This document shows, in pieces, positions 8,815-19,160 of a stretch of DNA of 64,000 nt. Location of the stretch: contig CBDCFV010000007.1 of NCBI GenBank assembly GCA_965216425.1, positions 992,001 to 1,056,000 of the forward strand. The letters run 5' to 3'. The notes under the pieces were generated by a model. That model saw only the letters and a list, made by a program, of their open reading frames with translations, did no database searches and had not been told where the DNA came from. The position numbers and the translations under genes were made by a program. Source of the stretch: CBDCFV01 sp965216425 (GTDB taxonomy: Bacteria; Chloroflexota; Dehalococcoidia; Lucifugimonadales; UBA3495). Each line of letters starts with the position of its first letter. The stretch's first letter is position 1.

Positions 8815-10266
8815 TACTACAACGACGGGTTTAAGGTGGCGGCTCCATCCTGCCTTCGCGGCGGGTGGAGCGGCGTCTCTCGTGGGAACGGCGAGCCCGT
8901 TCGTTGCGTAGCTGCGTCTCCTCCAGCCATAGCAGCAACTCCTCCGGCCCGAACTGCTCCCGGGGTAGCATCTCACGCACCACCCGGCACACCTGCGGTC
9001 TCGTGATCCGGGGCATCTTTCCCCCCCCAATCCTGCTGCAGGCCCAGCAGGAACGCTCCCCCCAGCAGGCACATGGCTATGTGGTGGTGCCAGCCTGCCC
9101 AGCTGCGGGTCTCGTATTCGTCCATCCCAACGTCGCCCTTCTCAGTCTCAAACTCCGTTTCAATGCGCCACCTGGACCCACCCACGTACGCCAGGGTCTC
9201 CAAGGTTGTGTCCTCAGGAGCGTTGGACAGGTAGTAGCGGGGCTCGCTGCCGTCCAGGTTCCGGCGCCAGACGGCCCATCCCTCCTCGCCGGGCTTGCGC
9301 CTCCTGGTGGCCCGCACCCGCTGGGCGCTGAACCGGTAGGTGCGCGGCCCCTGGCTTCCCTGGGCCACCGTTATCTCCTGCCAGGCCTCATCCGGCAGTT
9401 CATCACCGCGCTGCTCCATGGTCCGGCGCTGCCCAGACCGCAGCCTGGGTTTGCGGGGTCGCCCGAACCCTGGATATTCCGGACTGGTCCAAGCCGGCTC
9501 CAAGGGCCAGACCGTAGTGCTGCCCGGAACGTCCAGCACGTACCACATCCCCAGAGCCTCCAGTCCCTCCCGGAAGGACGGGGACATCCCGAAGGCGTCG
9601 TCTCCCGCAACCCACTGGGCCCTTAGGTAGCCCAGCTCCATGGCCCGCTCCAGCAGCTCCAGGGCCAACTCCGTCTTCGAGCGGTAGTTCCGCCGGTCCT
9701 CCGGCACACCCGCCGCAGCACACCGGTCCTGGTCGGAGGTCCAACTCTTGGGCAGATACAGCCGCTTGTCTACCAACGCCCGGCCCAGCGGGCTGACGTA
9801 GGCCAGGAACATCCCACCCTGGCAGTTGGCCACCTTGCCCAGCCGGCCGCAGTACTGCCGGGCCACTCCCGCCGACTTCCTGCCCTGCTTGGGGAAGTCG
9901 CTCCCATCGAACACCCACACCGCCTCCGGGTGTCCCAGCCTGGGGGCCAAGTATTTCTGCAACCGCCCTATGACTGTCTCATCGGACCACCGGGCCTCGG
10001 TCAGAAAGCGCTGCATCGCCCGGGCCGAGATGCCCACCGATTCCGAGAGATTCTCGGCGTTGCGCCGCTCCTGGTCCTGCACCAGCAGCGCCTGAAGGTA
10101 ATTCCCGCTGTGCTCCCGCCACTGCTTGCGGCCGAAGGAGGCCGCAAAGAAGGCGTGGAATTCCTGAAGGCTGTCGTAGACCCGCTCGAAGCTCTCCGCA
10201 TCCATCACCCAAACCACCCAACATAATCTGTCCAGCCATCCTATCAGACAACTCGTCGTTGTAGTA
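8815..10266 (-). mobile_element. IS701-family insertion sequence, copy 1 (CTAG target)
   Basis: A 1452-bp element with inverted ends TACTACAACGACG...CGTCGTTGTAGTA, flanked by CTAG at 8811-8814 and 10267-10270. This fits the 4-bp YTAR duplication typical of IS701. Its left flank is the group II intron and its right flank is the tip of the IS1182 element. Copy 2 (12153-13607) is nearly identical and in the same orientation. Confidence 0.93.
8831..10205 (-). CDS. IS701-family transposase, split by an 8-nt G run
   Basis: DDE transposase with VFDGSDFPKQG (first Asp), VAGDDAFG (second Asp) and ETEFETEKGDVGMDEYE (Glu). After GLQQDWGGK the frame is wrong: a run of eight G on the coding strand (complement of 9021-9028) shifts it. 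The C-terminal 60 residues (MPRITRPQVCRVVREML onwards) lie in the neighbouring frame, ending at 8831. Seven G would give one continuous protein. Either a slippage-dependent gene or an inactivated one. The start at MDAESF (10205) is chosen by homology to copy 2, and no strong Shine-Dalgarno is seen. Confidence 0.85.
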
Positions 10267-10270
10267 CTAG

Positions 10271-12148
10271 AAACGTGGCCGGAAACTGGCTTCAGCCGGG
10301 TGGTCAGCTATACTTGGGCCATCAAGAAATAGCGAGGGCTTGAGCATGCTGGGAGAGCGATCGGACCAGAGGGGTCTCTGGGAAGCGGACCGGCTGTACC
10401 TGGACCACGTGGGGCGGGAAAGCTTCTATGGCGTATTGGCCTCGATGCGGGGCCGGTTGTTTCGAGACACGGATTTCGCCGAGTTCTACTGCTTGGACAA
10501 CGGCCGGGACAGCGTGCCGCCCAGCCTGCTGGCGACGGCGCTGCTGCTCCAGTCCCACGACAAGGTCAGCGACGCCGAGGCCCGGGCTGACTTTGACCTC
10601 CGCTGGAAAGTGGCTCTGGGGATTGAGGTGGAAGACCGGCCCTTCGCCAAGAGCACGCTGCAGGTGTTTCGCGCCCAGCTGATCCTGCACGGCAAGGTGC
10701 GCGAGGTGTTCGAGTCCAGCCTGCGCCTCGCCCGGGAGTCGGGCTGTCTGAAAAGGCGGAGCATGAAGGTGGCGTTGGACACGACCAACATCCTGGGCCG
10801 TGGCGCGGTGAAGGACACCTACAATCTGTTGGCGGACGGGATAGTCAAGCTGTTGCGGGCGCTGGCGGCAGTGGAGCAAGCTCCGGTCAGGGAATGGGCC
10901 CAGGCCCGGGAATATGAGAGATACCTGGGCTCCAGCGTGAAGGGCGAGGCGGCCATCGACTGGAGCAACAAACGGGCGCGGACGGCGCTGCTGTCCTTGA
11001 TAGTAGCTGACGCCGACCGGTTGCTGGAGTTGTCGCGGCAGGCGCAGGGGGAATTGGGGGAGGACAGCGCTGAGCGGCAGCAGATAGTGGCGGCGGCGGA
11101 ACTGCTGGGGCAGTTGCTGCTCCAGAGCCTGCCCCCGGCCCCGAACGGGGGACGTGGAGCGGACCGATGACGGAGTCGGCCTCAAGGACGGGGTGAGCCG
11201 GGATCGGATGATGTCGGTGCATGACCCGGAGATGCGCCACGGCCACAAGAGCAGCAGTAGACGCTTCGACGGACACAAGGCGGCCATCGTCGTGGATACC
11301 GACTCCCAGTTGATCACCGCCGTGGAGGTATTGCCCGGCAACGCTCCGGATAACCTGGGGTCGCTGGAATTGGTGGAGCAGAGCGAGGCCAACACCGGTG
11401 TGCCGGTGGAGGAAGCCATGGGCGACGCCGCCTATGGGGATGGCGATACCAGGCAGGCCTTCGCCGATGCGGAACGCCGGTTGGTGGCCAGAGTGCCGGG
11501 ACGGCCCGACCGGAAGCACTTTCCCAAGGATGACTTTGTCATCGACCTGGCCGCGGGCAGTTGCACCTGTCCGGCGGGACAGGTTACCCACACCATCGTG
11601 CCGGCGGGAAAGCGGACGGACCGCAGGGGGCGGGTCCACCGCTTGCAGGCCTTCCAGTTCGACGGGGCCGAATGTCGGACATGTCCACTGCGGTCCCAGT
11701 GCATCGCAGCCAAGGGGAGCAGGGGGCGGCGGGTGCTGGTCCATCCCCAGGAAGCCCTGCTGCAGCAGACCCGAGCGTTGCAGCAAAGCGCTCACTATGA
11801 CGAATATCGAGTGCGCCGGGTGGTGGTGGAACACCGGTTGGCCCGACTGGTCCAGTTGGGCATTCGCCAGTCCCGCTATTTCGGCAGGGTCAAGACCAGG
11901 TTCCAGCTGTATCTGGCTGCCACGGTAGCCAACCTGACCCTGGTGGCCGGGAAACTCGGGCGGTCGGGCCGTACCGGTGACGGCGCAACAGGCCGCAGCG
12001 TCGTCCTCAATATTGTCCCCTTTGTTGTCGCCCATGCTGCGGCCAATTTCTGCGGGGTCCGGCTCGGACAACTGTGGTCCGTGATCCTGCTCACGTCGGC
12101 TTTATTGCCCAAATCCCCCTACCCAACCGGGACTTTCCGGCCCGGTTT
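10271..12148 (+). mobile_element. IS1182-family insertion sequence
   Basis: An 1878-bp element whose ends are inverted repeats: AAACGTGGCCGGAAACTGG on the left against the complement of GGACTTTCCGGCCCGGTTT on the right. CTAG abuts it on both sides (10267-10270 and 12149-12152), and each CTAG is also the target site of an IS701 copy. The simplest history is IS1182 insertion in a CTAG with duplication, followed by IS701 insertion in each duplicate. Target specificity for IS1182 is inferred from this one case. Confidence 0.88.
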
Positions 12149-12152
12149 CTAG
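10346..12152 (+). pseudogene. IS1182-family transposase, frame broken by a 25-bp hairpin insertion
   Basis: The first half (to about 11125) runs from MLGERSDQRGLWEADRLYLD to ELLGQLLLQ and contains VALDTTNILGRGAVKDTYN with the first catalytic Asp. The second half, in the +1 frame, resumes as DVERTDDGVGLKDGVSRDR and includes HDPEMRHG, GDAAYGDG (second Asp) and VVVEHRLARLVQLGIRQSRY (Glu). The two join cleanly if 25 bases at 11126-11150 are removed. The stop codon TAG at 12150-12152 is part of the CTAG flank. Without frame correction only an inactive N-terminal product is made. Confidence 0.88.
11126..11150 (+). repeat. Tiny hairpin insertion (CAG|G element), 25-bp variant
   Basis: Extra bases between CAG and GAC in the IS1182 transposase. 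It begins AGCCTGCCC, has a CCCCGGCCCC-like centre and ends GAACGGGG. Start, end and target match the 23-bp copies at 18712, 33355, 35989 and 46677. Removing it restores the transposase frame. Confidence 0.75.
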
Positions 12153-13607
12153 TACTACAACGACGGGTTTAAGGTGGCGGCTCCATCCTGCCTTCGCGGC
12201 GGGTGGAGCGGCGTCTCTCGTGGGAACGGCGAGCCCGTTCGTTGCGTAGCTGCGTCTCCTCCAGCCATAGCAGCAACTCCTCCGGCCCGAACTGCTCCCG
12301 GGGTAGCATCTCACGCACCACCCGGCACACCTGCGGTCTCGTGATCCGGGGCATCATCTTTCCCCCCCCAATCCTGCTGCAGGCCCAGCAGGAACGCTCC
12401 CCCCAGCAGGCACATGGCTATGTGGTGGTGCCAGCCTGCCCAGCTGCGGGTCTCGTATTCGTCCATCCCAACGTCGCCCTTCTCAGTCTCAAACTCCGTT
12501 TCAATGCGCCACCTGGACCCACCCACGTACGCCAGGGTCTCCAAGGTTGTGTCCTCAGGAGCGTTGGACAGGTAGTAGCGGGGCTCGCTGCCGTCCAGGT
12601 TCCGGCGCCAGACGGCCCATCCCTCCTCGCCGGGCTTGCGCCTCCTGGTGGCCCGCACCCGCTGGGCGCTGAACCGGTAGGTGCGCGGCCCCTGGCTTCC
12701 CTGGGCCACCGTTATCTCCTGCCAGGCCTCATCCGGCAGTTCATCACCGCGCTGCTCCATGGTCCGGCGCTGCCCAGACCGCAGCCTGGGTTTGCGGGGT
12801 CGCCCGAACCCTGGATATTCCGGACTGGTCCAAGCCGGCTCCAAGGGCCAGACCGTAGTGCTGCCCGGAACGTCCAGCACGTACCACATCCCCAGAGCCT
12901 CCAGTCCCTCCCGGAAGGACGGGGACATCCCGAAGGCGTCGTCTCCCGCAACCCACTGGGCCCTTAGGTAGCCCAGCTCCATGGCCCGCTCCAGCAGCTC
13001 CAGGGCCAACTCCGTCTTCGAGCGGTAGTTCCGCCGGTCCTCCGGCACACCCGCCGCAGCACACCGGTCCTGGTCGGAGGTCCAACTCTTGGGCAGATAC
13101 AGCCGCTTGTCTACCAACGCCCGGCCCAGCGGGCTGACGTAGGCCAGGAACATCCCACCCTGGCAGTTGGCCACCTTGCCCAGCCGGCCGCAGTACTGCC
13201 GGGCCACTCCCGCCGACTTCCTGCCCTGCTTGGGGAAGTCGCTCCCATCGAACACCCACACCGCCTCCGGGTGTCCCAGCCTGGGGGCCAAGTATTTCTG
13301 CAACCGCCCTATGACTGTCTCATCGGACCACCGGGCCTCGGTCAGAAAGCGCTGCATCGCCCGGGCCGAGATGCCCACCGATTCCGAGAGATTCTCGGCG
13401 TTGCGCCGCTCCTGGTCCTGCACCAGCAGCGCCTGAAGGTAATTCCCGCTGTGCTCCCGCCACTGCTTGCGGCCGAAGGAGGCCGCAAAGAAGGCGTGGA
13501 ATTCCTGAAGGCTGTCGTAGACCCGCTCGAAGCTCTCCGCATCCATCACCCAAACCACCCAACATAATCTGTCCAGCCATCCTATCAGACAACTCGTCGT
13601 TGTAGTA
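12153..13607 (-). mobile_element. IS701-family insertion sequence, copy 2 (CTAG target)
   Basis: A 1455-bp element with the same TACTACAACGACG ends as copy 1. It is flanked by CTAG at 12149-12152 and 13608-13611. It differs from copy 1 mainly by three bases beside the G run (ATGATG in place of ATG). Its left neighbour is IS1182 and its right neighbour is a truncated IS21 istB. Confidence 0.93.
12169..13546 (-). CDS. IS701-family transposase, split by an 8-nt G run (copy 2)
   Basis: Near-identical to the copy 1 product, with the same DDE motifs. The G run (complement of 12362-12369) is again eight bases long, so the main frame ends at 12311 as KDDAPDHETAGVPGGA. The C-terminal piece beginning MMPRITRPQVCRVV lies in the adjacent frame, ending at 12169. 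Finding the same G8 in two copies means the frameshift was copied during transposition, or the length is maintained. The extreme C-terminus TRREGRMEPPP is encoded by a hairpin-forming sequence. Confidence 0.85.
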
Positions 13608-13611
13608 CTAG

Positions 13612-14031
13612 GCCGGCGGCGGTGGTGAAGCTCACCGACATGCCCTGCTGGCAAGCGGCCAAGCCCAGGCCCAGGGCCACGTGGGTCTTGCCGGTGCCGC
13701 TGTTGCCGACGGCGATGACGTTCTCCCGGCGCTGGATATATTCACAGCGTGCCATCTCCATCACCAGGGCCTTGTTCAGCGACGGGATGGCTGGGAAGTC
13801 GAGGGTGTCCAGGCTCTTCACGGCAGGGAATCGGGCGGCGCGGATCCGCCGCTCCACCATGCGCTGGTGGCGGTCGATGAGTTCCAGCTCGGCCAGCCGC
13901 AGCAGGTACTGGGGATGGTCCACACCCTCGGCGGCGCACTGGGTTGCCATCTTCCCGTATTCCCTGAGAAAGCTGGGCAGCTTCAGTTCCTTCAGGTGGT
14001 GTTCCAATAGCAGCGTCGACCGGTCGTTCAT
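13612..14031 (-). pseudogene. istB: IstB-like helper ATPase, 3'-truncated
   Basis: About 140 of the usual ~250 residues remain, starting MNDRSTLLLEHHLKELKLP. The Walker A motif GNSGTGKTHVALGLGLAAC is intact, but the frame is cut after FTTAAGL by IS701 copy 2, so Walker B and the AAA+ core are gone. The ATG overlaps the istA stop codon in an ATGA, the usual IS21 arrangement. IstB normally delivers target DNA to IstA; this copy cannot. Confidence 0.88.
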
Positions 14032-15516
14032 GCCGCCCGCCCCGACAGCAACGTCATATAGTCTCGTGCAGACGTGGTGCTCACACGGGCCCGGGGCAGG
14101 TAGGGATAGAGCTCCATATCCAGCCTGGGCGGCCGTCCTTCCAGCCGGCACAGCACCAGGTGCTTCACTGCGTCAAAGCTCAGCGCCCCCAGGTGGATGG
14201 CATCTTTCACTGCTGAGTGCACTTCCTGCTGGGAGAAGATCTCCAGCAGCCTGAGCACCTGTACGAACTCCCGTTTGCCCCGCCGTCCCATGCGGGACTC
14301 CAGCAACCGGCGTAGCGTCCCGAACTCATCGGGCAGAGCCCAGCCCTGCAGCGGAGCGGCTTGGTCCAGGGCGCCCGGTTTCCGCTCCAAGAGCGGCAGG
14401 TAGTGGATGAGGTCGTAGACGAAGTCGTCTCTCTCGTAGGAGCGAGGATGGCTGGCGATGACCTCGGTTCCGCAGCTGATCACCACTGCGTCCACGTAGC
14501 CCCTTATCAGGACGTCCCGGTATCCGTAGGCCACCGGCACCGAGTAGTCGTTGGTCCTGTACCTGACCAAGGACAGCGAACTCACCCGGCTTGCCTGCTT
14601 GTCGCAGGCATCATAGGCTACCGGCGGCAGGGGCAGCAGGGCGTCCAGGTCCCGCTCCATCCTCTGACCGATGGTCTCCGTATGTCCCCTGAGCTGGGCG
14701 TCCATCCGCTCCAAGCAGCGTTGTTCCAGGTAGGCATTGAGCGCATCAAAGCTTTCGAAGGACGGGATGGGCACCAGGAAGTTGCGGCGCATGTACCCCA
14801 CCAGGCCTTCCACCTTTCCCTTGTCGTTGCCCTTGCCGGGGTGGCCGAACCGGTCCTCGAACAGGTAGTGGGACTGCAGCTCGGTGAAGGCGCGGGTGCG
14901 CTGGCGTCGGCCGTCGCCCAGTATTGTCGTAGAGAATGCTCTGCGGGACTCCTCCCAGGAAGGCGAGGGCTGACACGTGGCCTTCCTGGACGGCCTCGGT
15001 GGTCTCGGACGGGTAGGCCTTGACGAAGCAGCCGTCGCTGTGGGGCAGGTCGATGACGAAGCAGTGAGCCTTCTGCTCCACGCCGCCGATGACCACCAGA
15101 GCCTCGCCAAAGTCGCACTGGGCGTGGCCCGGGGGATGGGACAGCGGCACGAACATCTCCTTGGTCTGACGGCGGTGCTCTCTAACGTAGTCCTTGACCG
15201 TGGTGTATCCGCCGTCGAATCCGTATTCGTCCCTGAGACGCTCGAAGATGCGCTTGGCGGTGTGGCGCTGTTTCCTGAGACGCCTGAGGTCGTCCTCCAA
15301 GATCCGGTCGATGACGCCGGTAAAAGGCTCCAGCTTGGGCCTCTTGGGTGAACTCTGTCTCCGGTACCCCGGCGGGACCGAATAAGCCAGCATCTTGCGC
15401 ACGGTGTCCCGGTGCAGACCGAACACCCGGGCTGCTTCCCGCATGCTCATGCCATCCACCATCACCGCCCGGCGAACCCGCAGATATACGTCCACCTTGA
15501 ACATCCATCGCACCAT
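14028..15516 (-). pseudogene. istA: IS21 transposase IstA, frameshifted by a 23-nt deletion
   Basis: The N-terminal half reads MVRWMFKVDVYLRVRRAVMV with a helix-turn-helix and the DDE start GHAQCDFGEALVVIGG. After SILYDNT the frame is lost near 14920, because 23 bases present in copy 2 (encoding the RLAVARIL segment) are missing. The second half reads correctly in another frame from ILGDGRRQRTRAFTELQ to MTLLSGRAA, ending at 14028. Comparison with 27039-28455 proves the deletion. Confidence 0.88.
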
Positions 15517-15683
15517 CCATGGGGTCGGCTACAACCCTATGAATGATGGCGGACGGTACAGTATTCAGTCGCCGATACTCAGCAATCTTCCGCCCGCACG
15601 GCCCACTTTAACTCCGCCGTTTACACCTGCCGGAGTCGGAGTAAAATTAGGCCCAATTCATAAGGAGCGTGAAGAGGACGCGA

Positions 15684-16397
15684 ATGCCGGTCAGCAAGAA
15701 CAAGAGAAAGACCAAGAAGGCACAGCAGCGAAAGGTTAACAGGGCGAGGACAGAGAGCAACTTCGGAGGCGCTGGAGCCCCGGACTCGTTCGACTACCCA
15801 CCACTGGAAGCGCCGCAGGGTGCCGTACCAGGGCTCCGGCCGCTGGGAATGAGCATCGGCGGAAACCGCCGGTACAAGGTGAACCCGCCCGACGACCCGG
15901 CGCTGTCCGAAATGGAGCAGATTGACGCGATCACCCTGCGGTCGGTCAACTTCGAAATGACCGAAGCCCACCACGACAACATCGGACTCAGGGAAATCGA
16001 CCTGGACGGCGAGATGGGAGGAGGAGACATTCCGGGGCCGATGGTGGCCAGGATTGAAGTGGACCCCTTGGCAACAATCGAGGAACACCCCAGGTGGAAG
16101 ACAGGGCAGGAGTTGATCGACTTCCTTGACTCCGACCCCAACGTGTTCAGGGGGGAGTTCGACGGCAATCGTTGGCAGGGTCTGGGAGTACCGTGGGAGG
16201 AATGTCTGCCCGCAGTCGAGGATTGCCTGGACCGGCTGGAATCAGGACGTTCAGACAAGCCGCCCGGATGCTCGCAGTGCGACAGCCGATTGCGGTCGGA
16301 AGAAGTCCATTTCCACGCCATTGAGGACGATAATTTCGTGACGTTGTGCGATAAGTGCTGGTCAAAGGGACCTCTTCCGGAAGAGGACCGACTCTGA
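15684..16397 (+). CDS. Hypothetical protein with C-terminal Cys cluster
   Basis: A 237-residue protein of unknown family. The N-terminus is strongly basic (MPVSKNKRKTKKAQQRKVNR), the middle is acidic and Pro/Gly-rich, and the C-terminus has CSQC then CDKC about 30 residues apart, likely a zinc-binding ribbon. SEC-C-type or nucleic-acid roles are possible but unproven. ATG at 15684 is used because GAAGAGG precedes it; an upstream in-frame ATG at 15669 would add five residues. It begins about 60 bases beyond the IS21 end. Confidence 0.6.
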   Translation: MPVSKNKRKTKKAQQRKVNRARTESNFGGAGAPDSFDYPPLEAPQGAVPGLRPLGMSIGGNRRYKVNPPDDPALSEMEQIDAITLRSVNFEMTEAHHDNIGLREIDLDGEMGGGDIPGPMVARIEVDPLATIEEHPRWKTGQELIDFLDSDPNVFRGEFDGNRWQGLGVPWEECLPAVEDCLDRLESGRSDKPPGCSQCDSRLRSEEVHFHAIEDDNFVTLCDKCWSKGPLPEEDRL

Positions 16398-16856
16398 AGT
16401 TCGAGTTCCAATTTCACGGACGGTGAGAGCACCGGGAAACCAAGAGAGCTGAACATGCCCGGAGCGGAAGGAGAAAGATCCCCTTCTATCCCGAGGCGTA
16501 TTACTGGTGGGCCACCATTACGCCTCCCCAGCAGGCCACTTTCTCGGCGCCATTGACAGCCATTCTTCCGAGGCGGCTTCGCCGGCGGAGAGGGAGGCAC
16601 GGGAGGCACGGGAGGCACGTTCACCTTGTCGAAGGCGGCGATCTACTCCCGGGTCAGCCTCTCGCTGGGCTTGGAGCGGCCCAGCAGCAGTTTCAGTTCG
16701 TCATGTTCCCCCTTGTCTCAGTCTCCCCCGGTTTGGTTCCCGTAATCCGCTGTTGCGTCATGTTCACGGTCCCGCCTTCAGGGCGTTCCGCACCGTCTTT
16801 CCGTTGACCTCGCCGCCAGGTCCTGGGCCATGACGATGCCTCTGCTTCGCTTTCTG
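16398..16856. other. Intergenic stretch without a recognisable gene
   Basis: It holds a perfect three-fold tandem repeat of the 9-mer GGGAGGCAC at 16592-16618. A short minus-strand remnant (ELKLLLGRSKPSERLTRE, ending near 16645) resembles the tail of some helix-turn-helix protein but has no start. Nothing else is supported. Confidence 0.5.
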
Positions 16857-17510
16857 CTAAGCAGTCCGTGAATCCTCAAGATTCCCAGCTTCCTGTTCCT
16901 GCAGCCGCCGTTGCACCGTGGTGCGCGATACTCCGAACATCCTGCCTATGGACCGGAAGCTCTGCCCTTCCCGCCTCAGCCTGGCCATGGCTTCCACTTG
17001 GTCATCGTCAACCCGGGTAGGCGGACCCAGGGTCTTCCCCTCGGCCCTGGCCCGCTCCAGGCCTGCCCTGGTCCGGCGGCTCACCGCCTGCAGCTCCTGC
17101 TCCGCGGCCCAGGCCATGAAGGTGGTCAGAATATCCCCGATCACCGCCTCGGCAGTGTCCGGCTCCGCGGCCAGGTAGGTGACCCAGGTGGCTTCGGACT
17201 CGGCCAGGGACCTGATCCTGACCTCCCTGGTGCGCAGGTCCCGCACCGCGTTCACCGTGTCCATCCAGCGGCGTCCGATCCGGTCGATGGCCACCACCAC
17301 CAGGATATCTCCCGAGACCAGTTGGGCGTTGAGGACCCGCCAGCCGGCCCGGCTGTTGGTGCCCGTGCCTCCTGAGACACCCACGTCGCGGAAGATGTTG
17401 GCCTCGGGGACTCCCTCCTGACGGAGCTGGTGGGCTTGGGCTTCTGGGTCGCTGCCGGCGGTTCCCTGGATGCGCTGCCGGCTGGTCCTGATATAGCCGT
17501 AAGTGGTCAT
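16857..17510 (-). CDS. Small serine recombinase (resolvase/invertase family)
   Basis: A 217-residue protein with the resolvase catalytic domain: YIRTSRQ carries the nucleophilic serine near residue 10, and VVAIDRIGRRWMDTVNAVRD is the conserved D-R-x-x-R block. The C-terminal GQSFRSIGRMFGVSRTTVQR is a Hin-type helix-turn-helix. Such enzymes resolve transposon cointegrates or invert DNA. The upstream region 17524-17580 has nested inverted repeats that could be its recombination or operator site. It may be the resolvase of a lost transposon. Confidence 0.9.
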   Translation of the reverse strand: MTTYGYIRTSRQRIQGTAGSDPEAQAHQLRQEGVPEANIFRDVGVSGGTGTNSRAGWRVLNAQLVSGDILVVVAIDRIGRRWMDTVNAVRDLRTREVRIRSLAESEATWVTYLAAEPDTAEAVIGDILTTFMAWAAEQELQAVSRRTRAGLERARAEGKTLGPPTRVDDDQVEAMARLRREGQSFRSIGRMFGVSRTTVQRRLQEQEAGNLEDSRTA

Positions 17511-17523
17511 GCCCGGACTATAC

Positions 17524-17580
17524 CTTTATGTGACGGGCTAGGCAACGGGAAAGTGTCAGTAATGTGACAGTCACGTAAAG
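17524..17580. promoter_or_regulatory. Nested inverted repeats upstream of the serine recombinase
   Basis: Outer arms CTTTATGTGAC (17524-17534) and GTCACGTAAAG (17570-17580) are inverted with one mismatch. Inside them lies TGTCA-GTAATG-TGACA. The position, directly before the recombinase start, suits a res-type crossover site or an autoregulatory operator. Confidence 0.5.
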
Positions 17581-17755
17581 GGGCGTTTGCGTGACGACCG
17601 CAGGGAGGGGGAGAAGGCCGGACAAGGGCGGCTCCGGTTCACCGGACCGATAGCGGCCGGGCGCCACTCCGGCACGCTAGCATCACTGGAGGTGCGGAGG
17701 CACTCTCGCTTAATTCGGCCTCGACTCTGTCCTAACAACGGGGTCCACCTCAGAG

Positions 17756-19050
17756 GTGGCTGAGGTCACACGTTGGGCTGAGGGCATCGAGCGGGTGCAC
17801 GAGTGCATTGCGGGACGGTTCCGGCGTCCTGAGCCGCGGGGCGGGTGCTGGACTATCTGAAGGGGTTGCTCAGCCCAGTGGAGCGCAAGAACGGCTGGCA
17901 ATTGGCGGAGCGGGCAGGCGACGCCACTCCCGATGGGGTGCAGCGCCTGTTGTACAACTACCGGTGGGACGCGGACCTGGTTCGCGATGACTTGAAGAGC
18001 TATGTGATCGAGTATCTGGCCGACGCTGACGCAGTTCTGGCGGTGGACGAGACCGGATTCCTCAAGAAAGGGGACAAGTCGGTTGGGGTGCAGCGTCAGT
18101 ACAGCGGCACGGCAGGGCGGATCGAGAACAGTCAGATTGGCGTATTCCTGGCCTATGCCAGTGCCAAGGGGAGGACGCTGCTGGACCGGGAGTTGTACCT
18201 GCCCCAGGTGTGGGCGGAGGACTGGGAGCGCCGCCGGGAGGCCGGGGTGCCGGAGAGTGTCGGCTTTCAGACCAAGCCCCGACTGGCGCAGCTGATGCTG
18301 GAACGGGCGGTGGAGTCGGGAGTCCCCTTCGGCTGGGTGGCCGAGGACGAGGTCTACGGCAACGACCGCAACCTGCGGCTGTGGCTGGAACGGCGGTGCG
18401 TTCCCCACGTACTGGCCATCAAACGCAGCGAGAAGCTGTGGGCCTTGACTGACAGGGGACCGCGACAGGTTAGGGCCGACCGTCTGGCCTCTGGGGTTGA
18501 GGAATGCGCTTGGGTGAGGGGCAGCGCCGGGGACGGAGCCAAGGGACCACGGATCTACGACTGGGCCACTGTGGATATACGTCCCCTCAGGGAGCCTGGC
18601 AAGGGCTATTGGCTGCTGGCCCGGCGCAGTCTGGCCAACCCGGGGGAGCTGGTGAGGGTCGCCGGGACCCGGTGGGCCATAGAGGAATGCTTTGAGGAGG
18701 CCAAGGGACAGAGCGTGCCCTCGCGAAGGCGGGGGTGGGGCTGGACCAGTATGAAGTGCGGAGGTGGGATGGCTGGTACCGGCACATTACGTTGGCGATG
18801 TTGGCCCACGCGTATCTGTCCGTGATCAAGCATCAGGCCATGGAACAGGGAGAAAAGGGGGCTGCTACGGCCCGGATGAAGAGCTGATTCCCATGACAGT
18901 GCCGGAAGTGCGCCGACTGCTCACCCGCCTTGTATGGACGGACAACCAACCGCCTGATTTCATCCTGTACTGGTCATGGTGGAGACGGCGCCACCAAGCC
19001 AGAGCCCAGAAATGCCACTACAAACGGCACCTGTATGATCTGCGGCTGTA
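17756..19050 (+). pseudogene. IS701-family transposase with three frame lesions
   Basis: The DDE core is readable: VDETGFLKKGDKSVGVQRQY (first Asp), VAEDEVYGND and EECFEEAKG (Glu). Lesions: (1) the first 30 residues, VAEVTRWAEGIERVHECIAG onwards, are out of frame until a G-rich run near 17838; (2) a 23-bp hairpin insertion at 18712-18734, after which VGLDQYEVRRWDGWYRHIT continues in another frame; (3) a further shift near 18870, before ELIPMTVPEVRRLLTRLVW and the basic tail WRRRHQARAQKCHYKR. It is not expected to be active. Confidence 0.85.
18712..18734 (+). repeat. Tiny hairpin insertion (CAG|G element), 23 bp
   Basis: Inserted between CAG and GTGGGG in the decayed IS701 transposase. It starts AGCGTGCCCTCGCGAA and ends GGCGGGG. 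It differs from the IS1380 copies at one position only (read on the same strand). Stem: TGCC with GGCG around a CTCGCGAA centre. Confidence 0.8.
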
Positions 19051-19160
19051 GTACTAACTTCATCTTCTCTGGAATATACCCCCGATATCCTCTCGGAATT
19101 GGAATAGCTATACTATCCTGCATTGGTCTGAATAACAATTTGCCGGATTTGGGGATTTGC

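Larger units (their letters stand above)
13612..15625 (-). mobile_element. IS21-family insertion sequence, copy 1, truncated
   Basis: It carries istA and the first part of istB. The outer end is at about 15625: on the minus strand it begins TGTAAACGGCGGAG, matching the start of copy 2 at 26918 (TGTAAGCGGCGGAG). The istB end is lost at the CTAG occupied by IS701 copy 2. The stretch 15517-15625 between istA and the end is non-coding leader. Confidence 0.87.
17756..19053 (+). mobile_element. IS701-family element of a second type, decayed
   Basis: The right end TGCGGCTGTAGTA at 19041-19053 is followed by CTAA (a YTAR-type quartet). The same end sequence terminates the MITE at 21294-21449. The matching left end TACTACAKCCGCA was not found, so the left boundary is set at the first transposase-like codon. 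The transposase is only distantly related to copies 1 and 2. Confidence 0.75.
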
